DNA of 9,710 bases. Source: an uncultured Bacteroidales bacterium (GTDB taxonomy: Bacteria > Bacteroidota > Bacteroidia > Bacteroidales > Paludibacteraceae). This document shows, piece by piece, positions 1 to 7,055 of this stretch. The stretch spans positions 1-9,710 of the forward strand of contig CAMHEP010000053.1 of the NCBI GenBank assembly GCA_946184195.1. Reading direction: 5' to 3'. The translations under genes were made by a program, and so were the position numbers. The notes beneath the pieces were generated by a model, which worked only from the letters and a program-made list of their open reading frames with translations, searched no databases and had not been told where the DNA came from. Every line of letters begins with the position of its first letter. Within the stretch, counting starts at the first letter, position 1.

Positions 1-339
1 GACCGGCCGGACCTCATTCCCGAGGACAAAGTCCAAGAACTTGAGATAGAGGACGATGCCATCCGCGTCAAAGTGGACGGACTCGGACAGAAAATCACCA
101 TCCGTATCATCGACCGCGCTGAGAACGACTTCCTGAAGTTCGGACTCGACAATATGCCGCTGGAGATGAACTTTTGGATCCAAATGAAACCTGCCACGGA
201 CAGCGGGACCAAATTACGTCTCACCCTACATGCCGATATCCCGATGATGTTCAAGATGATGCTGGACAAACGCATCCAGGATGGCATCAATCAGGCGGCA
301 CAAATGTTATCGCAATTCCCTTATTCACAATGGTTATGA
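1..339 (+). CDS. SRPBCC / polyketide cyclase-like family protein (C-terminal part, 5' end outside window)
   Basis: The frame is open from base 1 and ends at TGA 337-339, giving 112 residues; roughly 30 N-terminal residues would lie before the window if the usual family length of about 140 holds. The visible part begins DRPDLIPEDKVQELEIEDD, followed by alternating strand-like segments and an amphipathic C-terminal helix (DKRIQDGINQAAQMLSQFP). This pattern of a small beta-sheet wrapped round a long last helix, with the NFWIQMKPA and LRLTLHADIP segments, matches the START-like SRPBCC proteins that many Bacteroidales carry as conserved single-domain genes. Such folds bind hydrophobic ligands, but no substrate or enzymatic role is known to me for this subgroup and none can be read here. 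No signal peptide or membrane segment is visible, so it is probably cytosolic. Its stop overlaps the psd start (ATGA), which indicates co-translation with the next gene. Confidence 0.78.
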   Translation, partial: DRPDLIPEDKVQELEIEDDAIRVKVDGLGQKITIRIIDRAENDFLKFGLDNMPLEMNFWIQMKPATDSGTKLRLTLHADIPMMFKMMLDKRIQDGINQAAQMLSQFPYSQWL

Positions 340-1019
340 AAACGCCCCATATACATCGGGAAGGACGGAACATCATTTTGGTTTCGTGTCTTCTTTTGTT
401 CGCACTCAACGTGGTCATCTATCTTTTTGTTCAGCCTCATTGGGTGTTTGCCATCACGGTCATTCTCACCGCTATGCTCCTGTGCTTTGTCACCTATTTC
501 TTCCGTAGCCCGCTACGTGTTCTCGAAGTGAATGACCCCAATTTCGTCATCGCTCCGGCTGACGGACGCGTCGTAGTCATAGAGCCCGTGATGGAGAATG
601 AATATTTCCACAAAGAATGCCTGCAAGTCAGTATCTTCATGTCGCCTTTCAACGTACATGCCAACTGGTATCCTGTCGAAGGTAAGATTCTGGTGAGCGA
701 ACATACCAAGGGACATCATCGCGGTGCTTGGCTGCCTAAGTCTTCTACCGAGAATGAGCGTTCACTCGTCGTCATAGAGACGCCTTCCGGCACACAAGTA
801 GCGGTACGCCAAGTGGCCGGAGCCATGGCACGACGTATTGTCACCTATGCCAAGGTCGGCTCACCGGCGCAGCGTAACCACCATATGGGATTCATCAAAC
901 TGGGTTCTCGTGTCGACCTCTACCTCCCTATTGATACCGAGATGGATGTCGAAGTAGGTGATTCCGTACGTGGCAACGAGACTATCATGGGACGACTCCC
1001 TGATGTAATGGAAGCATAA
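336..1019 (+). CDS. psd: Phosphatidylserine decarboxylase proenzyme, short membrane-anchored type
   Basis: Phosphatidylserine decarboxylase converts phosphatidylserine to phosphatidylethanolamine at the inner membrane. The 227-residue product matches the roughly 228-residue Bacteroidetes enzymes. It starts MKTPHIHREG, the usual family N-terminus, followed by two hydrophobic helices at about residues 12-31 and 36-56. The soluble domain shows APADGR (73-78, with the conserved Asp76), FNVHANWYP (105-113, His108), STENER (137-142) and GAMARRIVTYA (162-172). In FIKLGSRVDLYLP the Gly190-Ser191 bond is the expected self-cleavage site; Ser191 becomes the pyruvoyl group of the small alpha chain. The frame is open further upstream to an ATG at 174, but that region is the SRPBCC gene read out of frame. 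ATG 336 gives the family N-terminus and an ATGA overlap with the preceding stop; ATG 330 (adding Met-Val) is a close alternative. The phosphatidylserine synthase gene (pssA), often adjacent in related genomes, is not next to it here. Confidence 0.95.
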   Translation: MKTPHIHREGRNIILVSCLLLFALNVVIYLFVQPHWVFAITVILTAMLLCFVTYFFRSPLRVLEVNDPNFVIAPADGRVVVIEPVMENEYFHKECLQVSIFMSPFNVHANWYPVEGKILVSEHTKGHHRGAWLPKSSTENERSLVVIETPSGTQVAVRQVAGAMARRIVTYAKVGSPAQRNHHMGFIKLGSRVDLYLPIDTEMDVEVGDSVRGNETIMGRLPDVMEA

Positions 1020-1041
1020 GTAACCTTAAATATTTACGAAC

Positions 1042-1920
1042 ATGGACAAGTTTCAAGAATTATTTGCGCAATATCCGTTTGCGCTGACAGAAGAACAAGT
1101 AAAAGCCGAAACTGCTAAAATCATCAAAGAGCATTTCGACGAGAACAATAACCGCGAAGTATGGATGGAATGTCTCCACCAAATCGACCTCACCACCCTC
1201 TCCGGTGATGACACCATCGAGAAAGTGGAAGGTATGGCACACCATGTCAACGAGTTTAGCAAACACTTCCCTGGCATACCCAACGTAGCCGCCATCTGCG
1301 TTTATCCCGCTATGGCAGAATATGTGCGCAAGGCGCTGACCGAGAAAATCGGTATCGCTTGTGTCAGCGGTGGTTTCCCCGCTTCACAGACTTTCCTCGA
1401 GGTCAAAGTGGCAGAGACGGCTATGGCTCTCAAAGCCGGTGCTACCGAGATTGACATCGTACTCTCTGTAGGCAAATTCCTCGAGGGACGCTACCAAGAG
1501 TGCTTCGACGAGATTGCCGAACTCAAAGCCGTGTGCGGACAACATCACCTCAAGGTCATCCTCGAGACAGGACTGCTCAAAACGCCCGAGAATATCTGGA
1601 AGGCATCCATCCTTTCCATGGCTGCCGGAGCGGATTTCATCAAGACTTCAACGGGTAAGATTGCTGTCAACGCTACCCCCGAGGCCACCTATGTCATGTG
1701 CCAGGCTATCAAGGCTTGGAAACAAATCACCGGCAACAAAGTGTGCTATAAACCTGCCGGTGGGGTCAGCACGACCGAAGAGGCTGTACAGCACTTCACC
1801 CTCGTCAAAGAGATTCTGGGTGGTGAATGGCTGAATAACGAGTCCTTCCGTTTTGGTGCCAGCCGTCTCGCCAATAACCTGCTGACCTCTATCATGGGTC
1901 AGGAGATTAAATATTTCTAA
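1042..1920 (+). CDS. deoC: Deoxyribose-phosphate aldolase
   Basis: DeoC cleaves 2-deoxy-D-ribose 5-phosphate to glyceraldehyde 3-phosphate and acetaldehyde, the last step of deoxynucleoside salvage and breakdown in the cytosol. The 292-residue product is a complete class I aldolase TIM barrel. The Schiff-base lysine is Lys201 in FIKTSTGK, the second active-site lysine is Lys237 in YKPAGG, and the conserved acidic residue is Asp138 in EIDIV. AAICVYP (83-89), CVSGGFP (107-113) and KVILETG (171-177) are further family blocks, and RFGASRLAN (270-278) closes the phosphate site. The N-terminus is about 40 residues longer than in the short E. coli-type enzymes, as is usual in Bacteroides and Prevotella. 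ATG 1042 lies 22 bases after psd; there is no clear Shine-Dalgarno sequence, only an A/T-rich leader as expected in this phylum. No other nucleoside catabolism gene (deoA, deoB, deoD) is visible. Confidence 0.96.
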   Translation: MDKFQELFAQYPFALTEEQVKAETAKIIKEHFDENNNREVWMECLHQIDLTTLSGDDTIEKVEGMAHHVNEFSKHFPGIPNVAAICVYPAMAEYVRKALTEKIGIACVSGGFPASQTFLEVKVAETAMALKAGATEIDIVLSVGKFLEGRYQECFDEIAELKAVCGQHHLKVILETGLLKTPENIWKASILSMAAGADFIKTSTGKIAVNATPEATYVMCQAIKAWKQITGNKVCYKPAGGVSTTEEAVQHFTLVKEILGGEWLNNESFRFGASRLANNLLTSIMGQEIKYF

Positions 1921-1940
1921 TGTAATCATCGTTTGACCTT

Positions 1941-4340
1941 ATGGGAAATAAGAACAAGATTCTTTCTAAACGATTCTTTTCGGACAATGTAGCGGAGCTG
2001 GTTATCGAAGCTCCGCTCATTGCACGTAGTCGCCGTGCCGGTCATTTCGTCATTGTCCGTGTGGACGAACACTCCGAGCGTATGCCGCTCACCATCGCCG
2101 ATGCCGATGCCGAACAGGGAACTATCACACTCGTCGTACAACGTATCGGCGTCTCCTCCGCCAAACTCGCTGGCCTGAATGCCGGCGATTGCCTCTACGA
2201 CCTTGTTGGTCCGCTCGGTAAAGCTACCGACATACAACTCTTCGGTACCGTGGTATGCGCCTGCGGTGGTGTGGGAGCTGCACCGATGCTGCCCATCGCC
2301 CAGGCACTCAAACGTGCCGGCAACCGAGTCATCACCGTACTCGCAGCACGCAACAAAGACCTCATCATCTTGCATGACCAACTCGCTGCATGCTCCGACG
2401 AAGTCATCGTCATGACCGACGACGGCTCCATGGGCGAGAAGGGACTGGTCACCGCCGGCGTCGAGAAGATCATACTGCGCGAGAAGGTAGATAAGTGTAT
2501 CACCATCGGTCCGGCTATCATGATGAAGTTTGTCGAACTCACCACACGCAAATACGACATCCCCACCGACGCCAGTCTCAATACCATCATGGTGGATGGC
2601 ACCGGCATGTGTGGAGCTTGCCGTGTCACAGTGGGTGGTAAGACACGTTTCGTCTGTGTCGACGGACCCGAGTTCGACGCGCACCAAGTGGACTTTGACG
2701 AGATGCTCTCCCGCCTACGCTCCTATAAGGCAGAGGAAGCTGCCGCATACGAACGCTACATGCATGAAGCAGCTCCGAAAAACGTCCCCGACATAGAGCC
2801 GTCAGAAACGAAACATAAACGTAACATAAACGTAACATTAGCAGGCCATGACATAGAGACCATCCTGCCTTTAGAGGGAAGAGAGGCGGCATGGCGGCAA
2901 GAGCTGCGCCAAGCCATCAAGGCAAAGGATAGAGTGGCCATCCCCCGCTGTAAAATGCCCGAACTCGACCCTGCCTACCGTGCCACTAAATTGCACGAGG
3001 AGGTCAACCAAGGGCTCACGCTCGATATGGCACTCAACGAGGCACATCGTTGCCTCGACTGTGCGAACCCGGGATGCGTACAAGGATGTCCTGTCAATAT
3101 CGACATCCCCTCTTTCATCAAGCATATCGAGAAAAACGATATCGAAGGTGCTGCCGCCGTCATACGACTTGCCAGCAGTCTGCCCGCCGTTTGCGGTCGG
3201 GTCTGCCCACAGGAGAAACAGTGTGAGGCACAATGTATCCACCATAAGATGAACTCCGAACCAGTAGCCATCGGTTACTTGGAGCGTTTCGTGGCGGATC
3301 ATAGTTCGGCTACCCAAGCCTCGGATAAGCAAACAGACCATGACACGCAAACTCCCCGTATTGCCGTCGTTGGCTCCGGTCCTGCCGGACTCACTTTTGC
3401 AGGTGACATGGCTAAATACGGTTATCGCGTCACAGTCTTCGAGGCACTGCACGAGATTGGTGGTGTGCTCAAATATGGTATTCCCGAATACCGTCTGCCC
3501 AATGCTATCGTGGATCGCGAGATTGAGGGACTGCAAGCGATGGGAGTGGAGTTCCGCAAGGACACCATCATAGGTAAGACTCTCTCCATGGACGACCTCA
3601 AAGCCGAAGGGTATCAGGCTGTCTTTGTAGGCTCAGGCGCCGGACTGCCACGTTTCATGGGTATACCCGGCGAGAACCTCAACGGCGTGCTTTCGTCCAA
3701 CGAATACCTCACACGAGTCAACCTCATGGACGCATCGTCCGAGCAGACGGACACTCCCCTGCTCTATGGCAAGCATGTCATCGTCATTGGTGGAGGCAAC
3801 ACCGCCATGGACGCTGTGCGCACCGCCAAACGTCTTGGAGCAGAGACATCGACGATTATCTACCGACGTTCCGAGCAGGAGATGCCCGCACGAATAGAAG
3901 AGGTGCGCCATGCCAAGGAGGAAGGCGTACGTTTCCTCACCCTGCATAACCCGATTGAATACCATCCGTCATTGGATGCTGAGGGCAAGTCTACCGGTCG
4001 TGTGGGCGAGGCTGTACTGCAAGTTATGACTCTCGGTGAACCCGATGAATCGGGACGACGCAGCCCCGTACCCGTAGAGGGACAAACCATCACGGTGCCT
4101 GCCGACTTGGTTATCGTAGCGGTCGGGGTCAGTCCCAATCCGCTCATTCCGGCAGCTGTCGAGGGACTCGAAGTGTCACGCAAGGGCACAATCGTAGTAG
4201 GTGAGGACACGATGCAATCGTCTATCCCCACACTCTTCGCCGGAGGCGATATCGTACGCGGTGGCGCTACGGTCATCCTCGCTATGTCGGACGGACGTAA
4301 AGCGGCACGTGCCATGCACGAATATCTGACAAAGCATTAA
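1941..4340 (+). CDS. Fused NfnA-NfnB-like NADH/NADPH:ferredoxin oxidoreductase (DHODH-B-like FAD/NAD subunit plus GltA-type glutamate synthase small subunit)
   Basis: This 799-residue protein joins two flavoproteins that are separate subunits in clostridial and Thermotoga Nfn. Residues 1 to about 280 are a ferredoxin-NADP reductase-like module: FAD-binding RMPLTI (47-52), nucleotide-binding CGGVGAAP (108-115), and a [2Fe-2S] segment with Cys224, Cys227 and Cys239, with Asp219 as a possible fourth ligand. Residues about 310-799 are a GltA/NfnB-type module. Cysteines 371, 374, 379 and 383 (CLDCANPGCVQGC) and 418, 422, 428 and 432 should hold two [4Fe-4S] clusters. GSGPAG (478-483) binds FAD, GGGNTAMD (617-624) binds NAD(P)H, and AGGD (767-770) closes the FAD site. 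By analogy it would couple NADH, NADPH and ferredoxin pools, possibly by flavin-based electron bifurcation. Similar fusions are commonly annotated as bifunctional dihydroorotate dehydrogenase B NAD-binding subunit/NADPH-dependent glutamate synthase. No partner glutamate synthase large subunit or pyrD is adjacent, so the redox role is more likely. The interdomain linker contains an 11-base tandem repeat. It is probably the last gene of the + strand operon. Confidence 0.94.
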   Translation: MGNKNKILSKRFFSDNVAELVIEAPLIARSRRAGHFVIVRVDEHSERMPLTIADADAEQGTITLVVQRIGVSSAKLAGLNAGDCLYDLVGPLGKATDIQLFGTVVCACGGVGAAPMLPIAQALKRAGNRVITVLAARNKDLIILHDQLAACSDEVIVMTDDGSMGEKGLVTAGVEKIILREKVDKCITIGPAIMMKFVELTTRKYDIPTDASLNTIMVDGTGMCGACRVTVGGKTRFVCVDGPEFDAHQVDFDEMLSRLRSYKAEEAAAYERYMHEAAPKNVPDIEPSETKHKRNINVTLAGHDIETILPLEGREAAWRQELRQAIKAKDRVAIPRCKMPELDPAYRATKLHEEVNQGLTLDMALNEAHRCLDCANPGCVQGCPVNIDIPSFIKHIEKNDIEGAAAVIRLASSLPAVCGRVCPQEKQCEAQCIHHKMNSEPVAIGYLERFVADHSSATQASDKQTDHDTQTPRIAVVGSGPAGLTFAGDMAKYGYRVTVFEALHEIGGVLKYGIPEYRLPNAIVDREIEGLQAMGVEFRKDTIIGKTLSMDDLKAEGYQAVFVGSGAGLPRFMGIPGENLNGVLSSNEYLTRVNLMDASSEQTDTPLLYGKHVIVIGGGNTAMDAVRTAKRLGAETSTIIYRRSEQEMPARIEEVRHAKEEGVRFLTLHNPIEYHPSLDAEGKSTGRVGEAVLQVMTLGEPDESGRRSPVPVEGQTITVPADLVIVAVGVSPNPLIPAAVEGLEVSRKGTIVVGEDTMQSSIPTLFAGGDIVRGGATVILAMSDGRKAARAMHEYLTKH
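2814..2835 (+). repeat. Perfect 11-base tandem duplication in the interdomain linker of the Nfn-like fusion
   Basis: The unit CATAAACGTAA occurs twice head to tail (2814-2824 and 2825-2835), followed by CATTA. Because 11 is not a multiple of three, the two copies are read in different frames and give different residues, within KHKRNINVTL at protein positions 291-300. The segment lies in the hydrophilic linker between the NfnA-like and NfnB-like halves. The local sequence is richer in A/T than the flanking coding sequence. Confidence 0.85.
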
Positions 4341-4374
4341 ACAAGAAAAGCTCTGAAGCACTTATATGATAAAC

Positions 4375-4409
4375 AAGACGCCGGTGCACTCATGTACCGA
4401 CGTCTTTTT
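4375..4409 (+). terminator. Intrinsic terminator at the end of the + strand operon
   Basis: AAGACG-C-CGGTGCA (4375-4388) pairs with TGTACCG-A-CGTCTT (4393-4406) round a CTCA loop. There is one C/A mismatch and one G-U pair, and a T run (4405-4409) follows. It lies 34 bases after the nfn-like stop codon. Read on the opposite strand the same hairpin is followed by TTGTTTATC, a weaker T-rich tail, so it may also stop transcription of the convergent glycosidase operon. Confidence 0.85.
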
Positions 4410-4429
4410 ATTATCGATTTTTGATAATA
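4409..4429. terminator. Second inverted repeat in the convergent intergenic region (weak, role uncertain)
   Basis: TATTATC (4409-4415) and GATAATA (4423-4429) form a perfect 7-base inverted repeat round a GATTTTT loop, directly after the T run of the main terminator and six bases from the end of the GH2 gene. The stem is A/T-rich and has no T tract on either side, so it is not a good terminator by itself. It could protect the 3' end of the minus-strand transcript or be chance in A/T-rich DNA. Confidence 0.35.
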
Positions 4430-4434
4430 CTAAA

Positions 4435-6696
4435 TTATAAAGGTATAATTTGTACTGCATTCAGAAGGCTCTCTCCCTTGGATGCCTCTAAACGAATATG
4501 AAGCGTCCCGTCGCTGACATCTATGTTCATTGCCTCCTCATGAGCCGTAAAAGCACCGTATTGAGAGGTCAAGTTGAGGTCTTGAACCAGCATCCGGTCA
4601 TTTACATAAATGGTCATTTCTCGTTCCGTAAACTCTTCTTTCACAGCATCGTTACCTAAATTATACACGCTCTTCACAGGTTCACCTGCCTGTTGTAATT
4701 CTGCCCAATGCAGCACAACGCGATAGCGTCCGTCCGGCAACGGTATACGGATATGCTTGGCACCTATCCATGCTGTTTGGTATATAGGGTCGTTATTTGT
4801 CCCGAGTATATCATGGTCTGACGCCGGCAGTCGTCCGAAACGCGTCTTGACGTAATAAGGATGTCCGCCATCCATGCAGGTGCTATCCATAGGATACCAA
4901 CTCAATTCATTCCGCGGGTCGATGAATATGCGGTTGGTTCCCAATAGGTAACACCGAGTTCCTTGGGTGTTGGATGTCAGTGTAGATACATGGAGAGGGT
5001 ATTTTTCCATAGCCAGCCGAGCCGTATGTCTCTTGACGCTGTCGGTCAATAGCTCAGTCTGGTAATAATAGTACACTAACTTGGGCACACGATGCGTAGT
5101 GACGATTCCCTTTAGATTATAGTGGGGCACCGCTCCGCCACGTTGTTCGGAGTGAAAGTCATTAAAGTTCCACAATGCACCTCCCGCAATAAAATCACTA
5201 TCCCGTATGACCGGCCAATAACACTGATGGAAATAGAGAGCATAATCCTCCGTATAGTCAAACCGTGTAGGCTTATCACTCCGCAGTCGCGTGTCGCAAT
5301 CGGCTCCGTATTCAGTGATAAAAATCGGCTTTTGCGGGTAATCGTGATGGCATTTGTTGATACATTTGCTCACCGTCCCTATAGTTCCGGAATACCAACC
5401 GTGGTATAGATTCAATCCAATCACATCAGGTATATCATAGAGTCCGGCTAACCGGTTATACGAATAATTGTCGTTGTATGCTATCATCGTATAGCGCTCT
5501 TGGTCTAATTCCTTGCAACGCCTGTGTAGTGCCACCGCCAAATTGTGTACGCATGTCAAGTATACACTGTCTTTGTCAGAACTCTTGGGGTAAGGGGGTC
5601 TGAGCAGCACTTCGTTCATACACCCCCATAAAATTACGGAGGGGTGATTTCGGTTTTGCTTGATCATCTCCTCAAGTTGAAGCAAGCAATTCCGGCGGAA
5701 AGCCTCTGTCTCGGTGATTGCGTTAACTAAAGGTATTTCCACCGAGCATAGCAGACCCAAACTGTCGCACATGTCCATCACCATTCGGCTCTGCGGATAG
5801 TGGCTTATTCTGACGAAATTAGCCCCCATATCCTTTATCATCTGTATATCCCGTCGGTGTTGTGCATCCGTCAGAGCGTTGCCGTAGCCTTGCTCGCATT
5901 GATGTCTGCCCGTACCGACCAGTTTCAGGTGTTGTCCGTTCAGGTAGAAACCCGTATTCGGATCGAAGCGATAGTAGCGTAGTCCGATAGGTGTTCTATT
6001 TTCATCACATACCTGCCCGTTTTTCCTATCAATAAGGCGCGTCACTATCGTATATCGTTGCGGACTATCAGGAGACCACAGTTGCGGCTCTTTGATTGCC
6101 AGACGACATGGTTTCTTCTTTAGGCATTCTGCTTGCACACGAATGCGTTTTACCTCTTTTCCGTCAGGGTTAAATAGAGTATGCTCCACAATGATAGACT
6201 TTGTGTCATTCACTATCTCTGTTTCTACTTCGATAATGGCCTTTTTATGGTTTACCATGGGGCTTCTCACGCAAACCCCATCCTCCGCGATGTAAGTCTT
6301 GCCTGTGACGCGCAGATATGCCGGTCGATAAATGCCGCCGAAAAAGGTAAAATCCGCACTCAGTGGAGCTATATCGGCGTTGTAAGCATTGCTCACAAGC
6401 ACTGCCAATGTGTTTTCGCCCGATTGCACATAGTCCGTCACATCAAAACTGAATCGGGTATATCCGCCTGCATGGTATCCTACTTCTCTATTGTTTAGTT
6501 TAACCCACGCCTCTTGGTTAACTCCGTCAAAACAAAGGACGTAGGCATGTTGTGCATCCTTTTCGATACGGAAGGTATGCGTATAAGTTTGCTCTCCGCG
6601 GAAGTAACCGGGGTGCTCGTCCGCCGCGTCATCTATGTTCCACGTATGCGGAGCAATGAGCGGCAGGATTGTCAATATGCTTAGCAATATGTTCAT
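4435..6696 (-). CDS. Glycoside hydrolase family 2 enzyme (beta-galactosidase/beta-glucuronidase type) with C-terminal malectin (CBM57-like) domain
   Basis: This 753-residue exported enzyme should remove a terminal beta-linked sugar from oligosaccharides with retention of configuration. A short hydrophobic leader (residues 2-15) resembles a signal peptide but has no basic residue. A jelly-roll sugar-binding domain follows (about 30-135, including EHPGYFRGE), then an Ig-like domain (about 135-240) and a TIM barrel (about 245-545). The acid/base is Glu362 (GCMNE) and the nucleophile Glu462 (ITEYGAD); GTGRHQ (261-266) and RISHYP (296-301) are further GH2 blocks. Residues about 575-753 fit a malectin-like carbohydrate-binding domain (TRFGRLPASD, DGRYRVVLHWAE, REMTIYVNDR, LLNAVQI). 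WNFNDF (509-514) followed by NLKG (527-530) resembles the region around the NxK motif of beta-glucuronidases, but many galactosidases have a similar segment, so substrate is open. The start overlaps the preceding stop (ATGA at 6693-6696), suggesting coupled translation. It is the last gene of the minus-strand cluster. GC is lower than in the rest of the window. Confidence 0.93.
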   Translation of the reverse strand: MNILLSILTILPLIAPHTWNIDDAADEHPGYFRGEQTYTHTFRIEKDAQHAYVLCFDGVNQEAWVKLNNREVGYHAGGYTRFSFDVTDYVQSGENTLAVLVSNAYNADIAPLSADFTFFGGIYRPAYLRVTGKTYIAEDGVCVRSPMVNHKKAIIEVETEIVNDTKSIIVEHTLFNPDGKEVKRIRVQAECLKKKPCRLAIKEPQLWSPDSPQRYTIVTRLIDRKNGQVCDENRTPIGLRYYRFDPNTGFYLNGQHLKLVGTGRHQCEQGYGNALTDAQHRRDIQMIKDMGANFVRISHYPQSRMVMDMCDSLGLLCSVEIPLVNAITETEAFRRNCLLQLEEMIKQNRNHPSVILWGCMNEVLLRPPYPKSSDKDSVYLTCVHNLAVALHRRCKELDQERYTMIAYNDNYSYNRLAGLYDIPDVIGLNLYHGWYSGTIGTVSKCINKCHHDYPQKPIFITEYGADCDTRLRSDKPTRFDYTEDYALYFHQCYWPVIRDSDFIAGGALWNFNDFHSEQRGGAVPHYNLKGIVTTHRVPKLVYYYYQTELLTDSVKRHTARLAMEKYPLHVSTLTSNTQGTRCYLLGTNRIFIDPRNELSWYPMDSTCMDGGHPYYVKTRFGRLPASDHDILGTNNDPIYQTAWIGAKHIRIPLPDGRYRVVLHWAELQQAGEPVKSVYNLGNDAVKEEFTEREMTIYVNDRMLVQDLNLTSQYGAFTAHEEAMNIDVSDGTLHIRLEASKGESLLNAVQIIPL

Positions 6697-7055
6697 TCTC
6701 TATCGGCTCGTATCTTTATATTCATAGAACGTCCGCTCACACTATTCGGTGCGACCCATACTTCTATATCTCCGTCCTCCACACCGTTATAATAGTTTGC
6801 CACACCTTTTCTATATTCCTCGTGCCAATAATAGAGGTCTTTACGGCTTAGACAGAAACACACGTCTCTGCTTTCTCCGGCAGGGATATAGACCTTCCTA
6901 AACCCTTTCAGTTCACGGACAGGACGTGTCTGTTCGCCTATTAAGTCCCTGACATATAACTGTGCTATCTCGTAGCCGTCATATTTGCCGCTATTGGTGA
7001 TGGTACATGTGATGGTGATAGGTTGCTCACCTAACCACGGGTGAGCCGTATTCAT
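6693..7055 (-). CDS. C-terminal fibronectin type III-like domain of the GH3 enzyme, in a shifted frame (frameshifted gene fragment)
   Basis: These 120 codons encode the FnIII-like domain that normally ends GH3 beta-glucosidases: ITITCTITNSGKYDG, AQLYVRD, TRPVRELKGFRKVYIPAGES and a final strand pair (GDIEVWVAPNS, SMNIKIRADRE). A separate gene for this domain would be unusual. It directly follows the GH3 catalytic ORF, overlaps it by 29 bases and lies in the +1 frame relative to it, so the two together look like one gene of about 735 codons broken by a frameshift. The ATG at 7055-7053 is simply the first in this frame after an upstream TGA (7070-7068). There is no signal peptide, so a separately made product would stay in the cytosol, away from the exported catalytic part. 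The domain itself has no internal stop and keeps its family motifs. Possible explanations are a sequencing or assembly error, a recent one-base mutation, or expression through frameshifting or reinitiation. Confidence 0.85.
   Translation of the reverse strand: MNTAHPWLGEQPITITCTITNSGKYDGYEIAQLYVRDLIGEQTRPVRELKGFRKVYIPAGESRDVCFCLSRKDLYYWHEEYRKGVANYYNGVEDGDIEVWVAPNSVSGRSMNIKIRADRE

Noticed and set aside
174..335. Upstream start for psd at ATG 174, adding 54 residues
   Set aside because: Those codons are the SRPBCC gene in another frame, and the family N-terminus (KxxxIHREG-like) begins at ATG 336.
1020..1041. Bacteroidetes-type promoter between psd and deoC
   Set aside because: The A/T-rich 22 bases contain a TATTTA-like string, but no -33/-7 pair (TTTG and TAnnTTTG) can be supported, and the gap suggests co-transcription.
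1926..2687. Long open frame (253 codons) antisense to the Nfn-like gene
   Set aside because: It mirrors the codon bias of the strongly conserved sense gene, has no recognisable protein pattern and no gene-like context.
2871..3536. Open frame of 221 codons antisense to the GltA-type half of the Nfn-like gene
   Set aside because: The sense frame holds iron-sulfur cysteines and FAD motifs; the antisense product shows no family features.
3860..4315. Open frame of 151 codons antisense to the end of the Nfn-like gene
   Set aside because: It is low in complexity (rich in Ser, Thr, Pro and Arg) and lies wholly opposite the conserved C-terminal FAD motif region.
6693..7055. The FnIII-like ORF as an independent gene
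   Set aside because: Its content is the normal C-terminal GH3 domain, its start is simply the first ATG in frame, and it has no signal peptide although its partner is exported.
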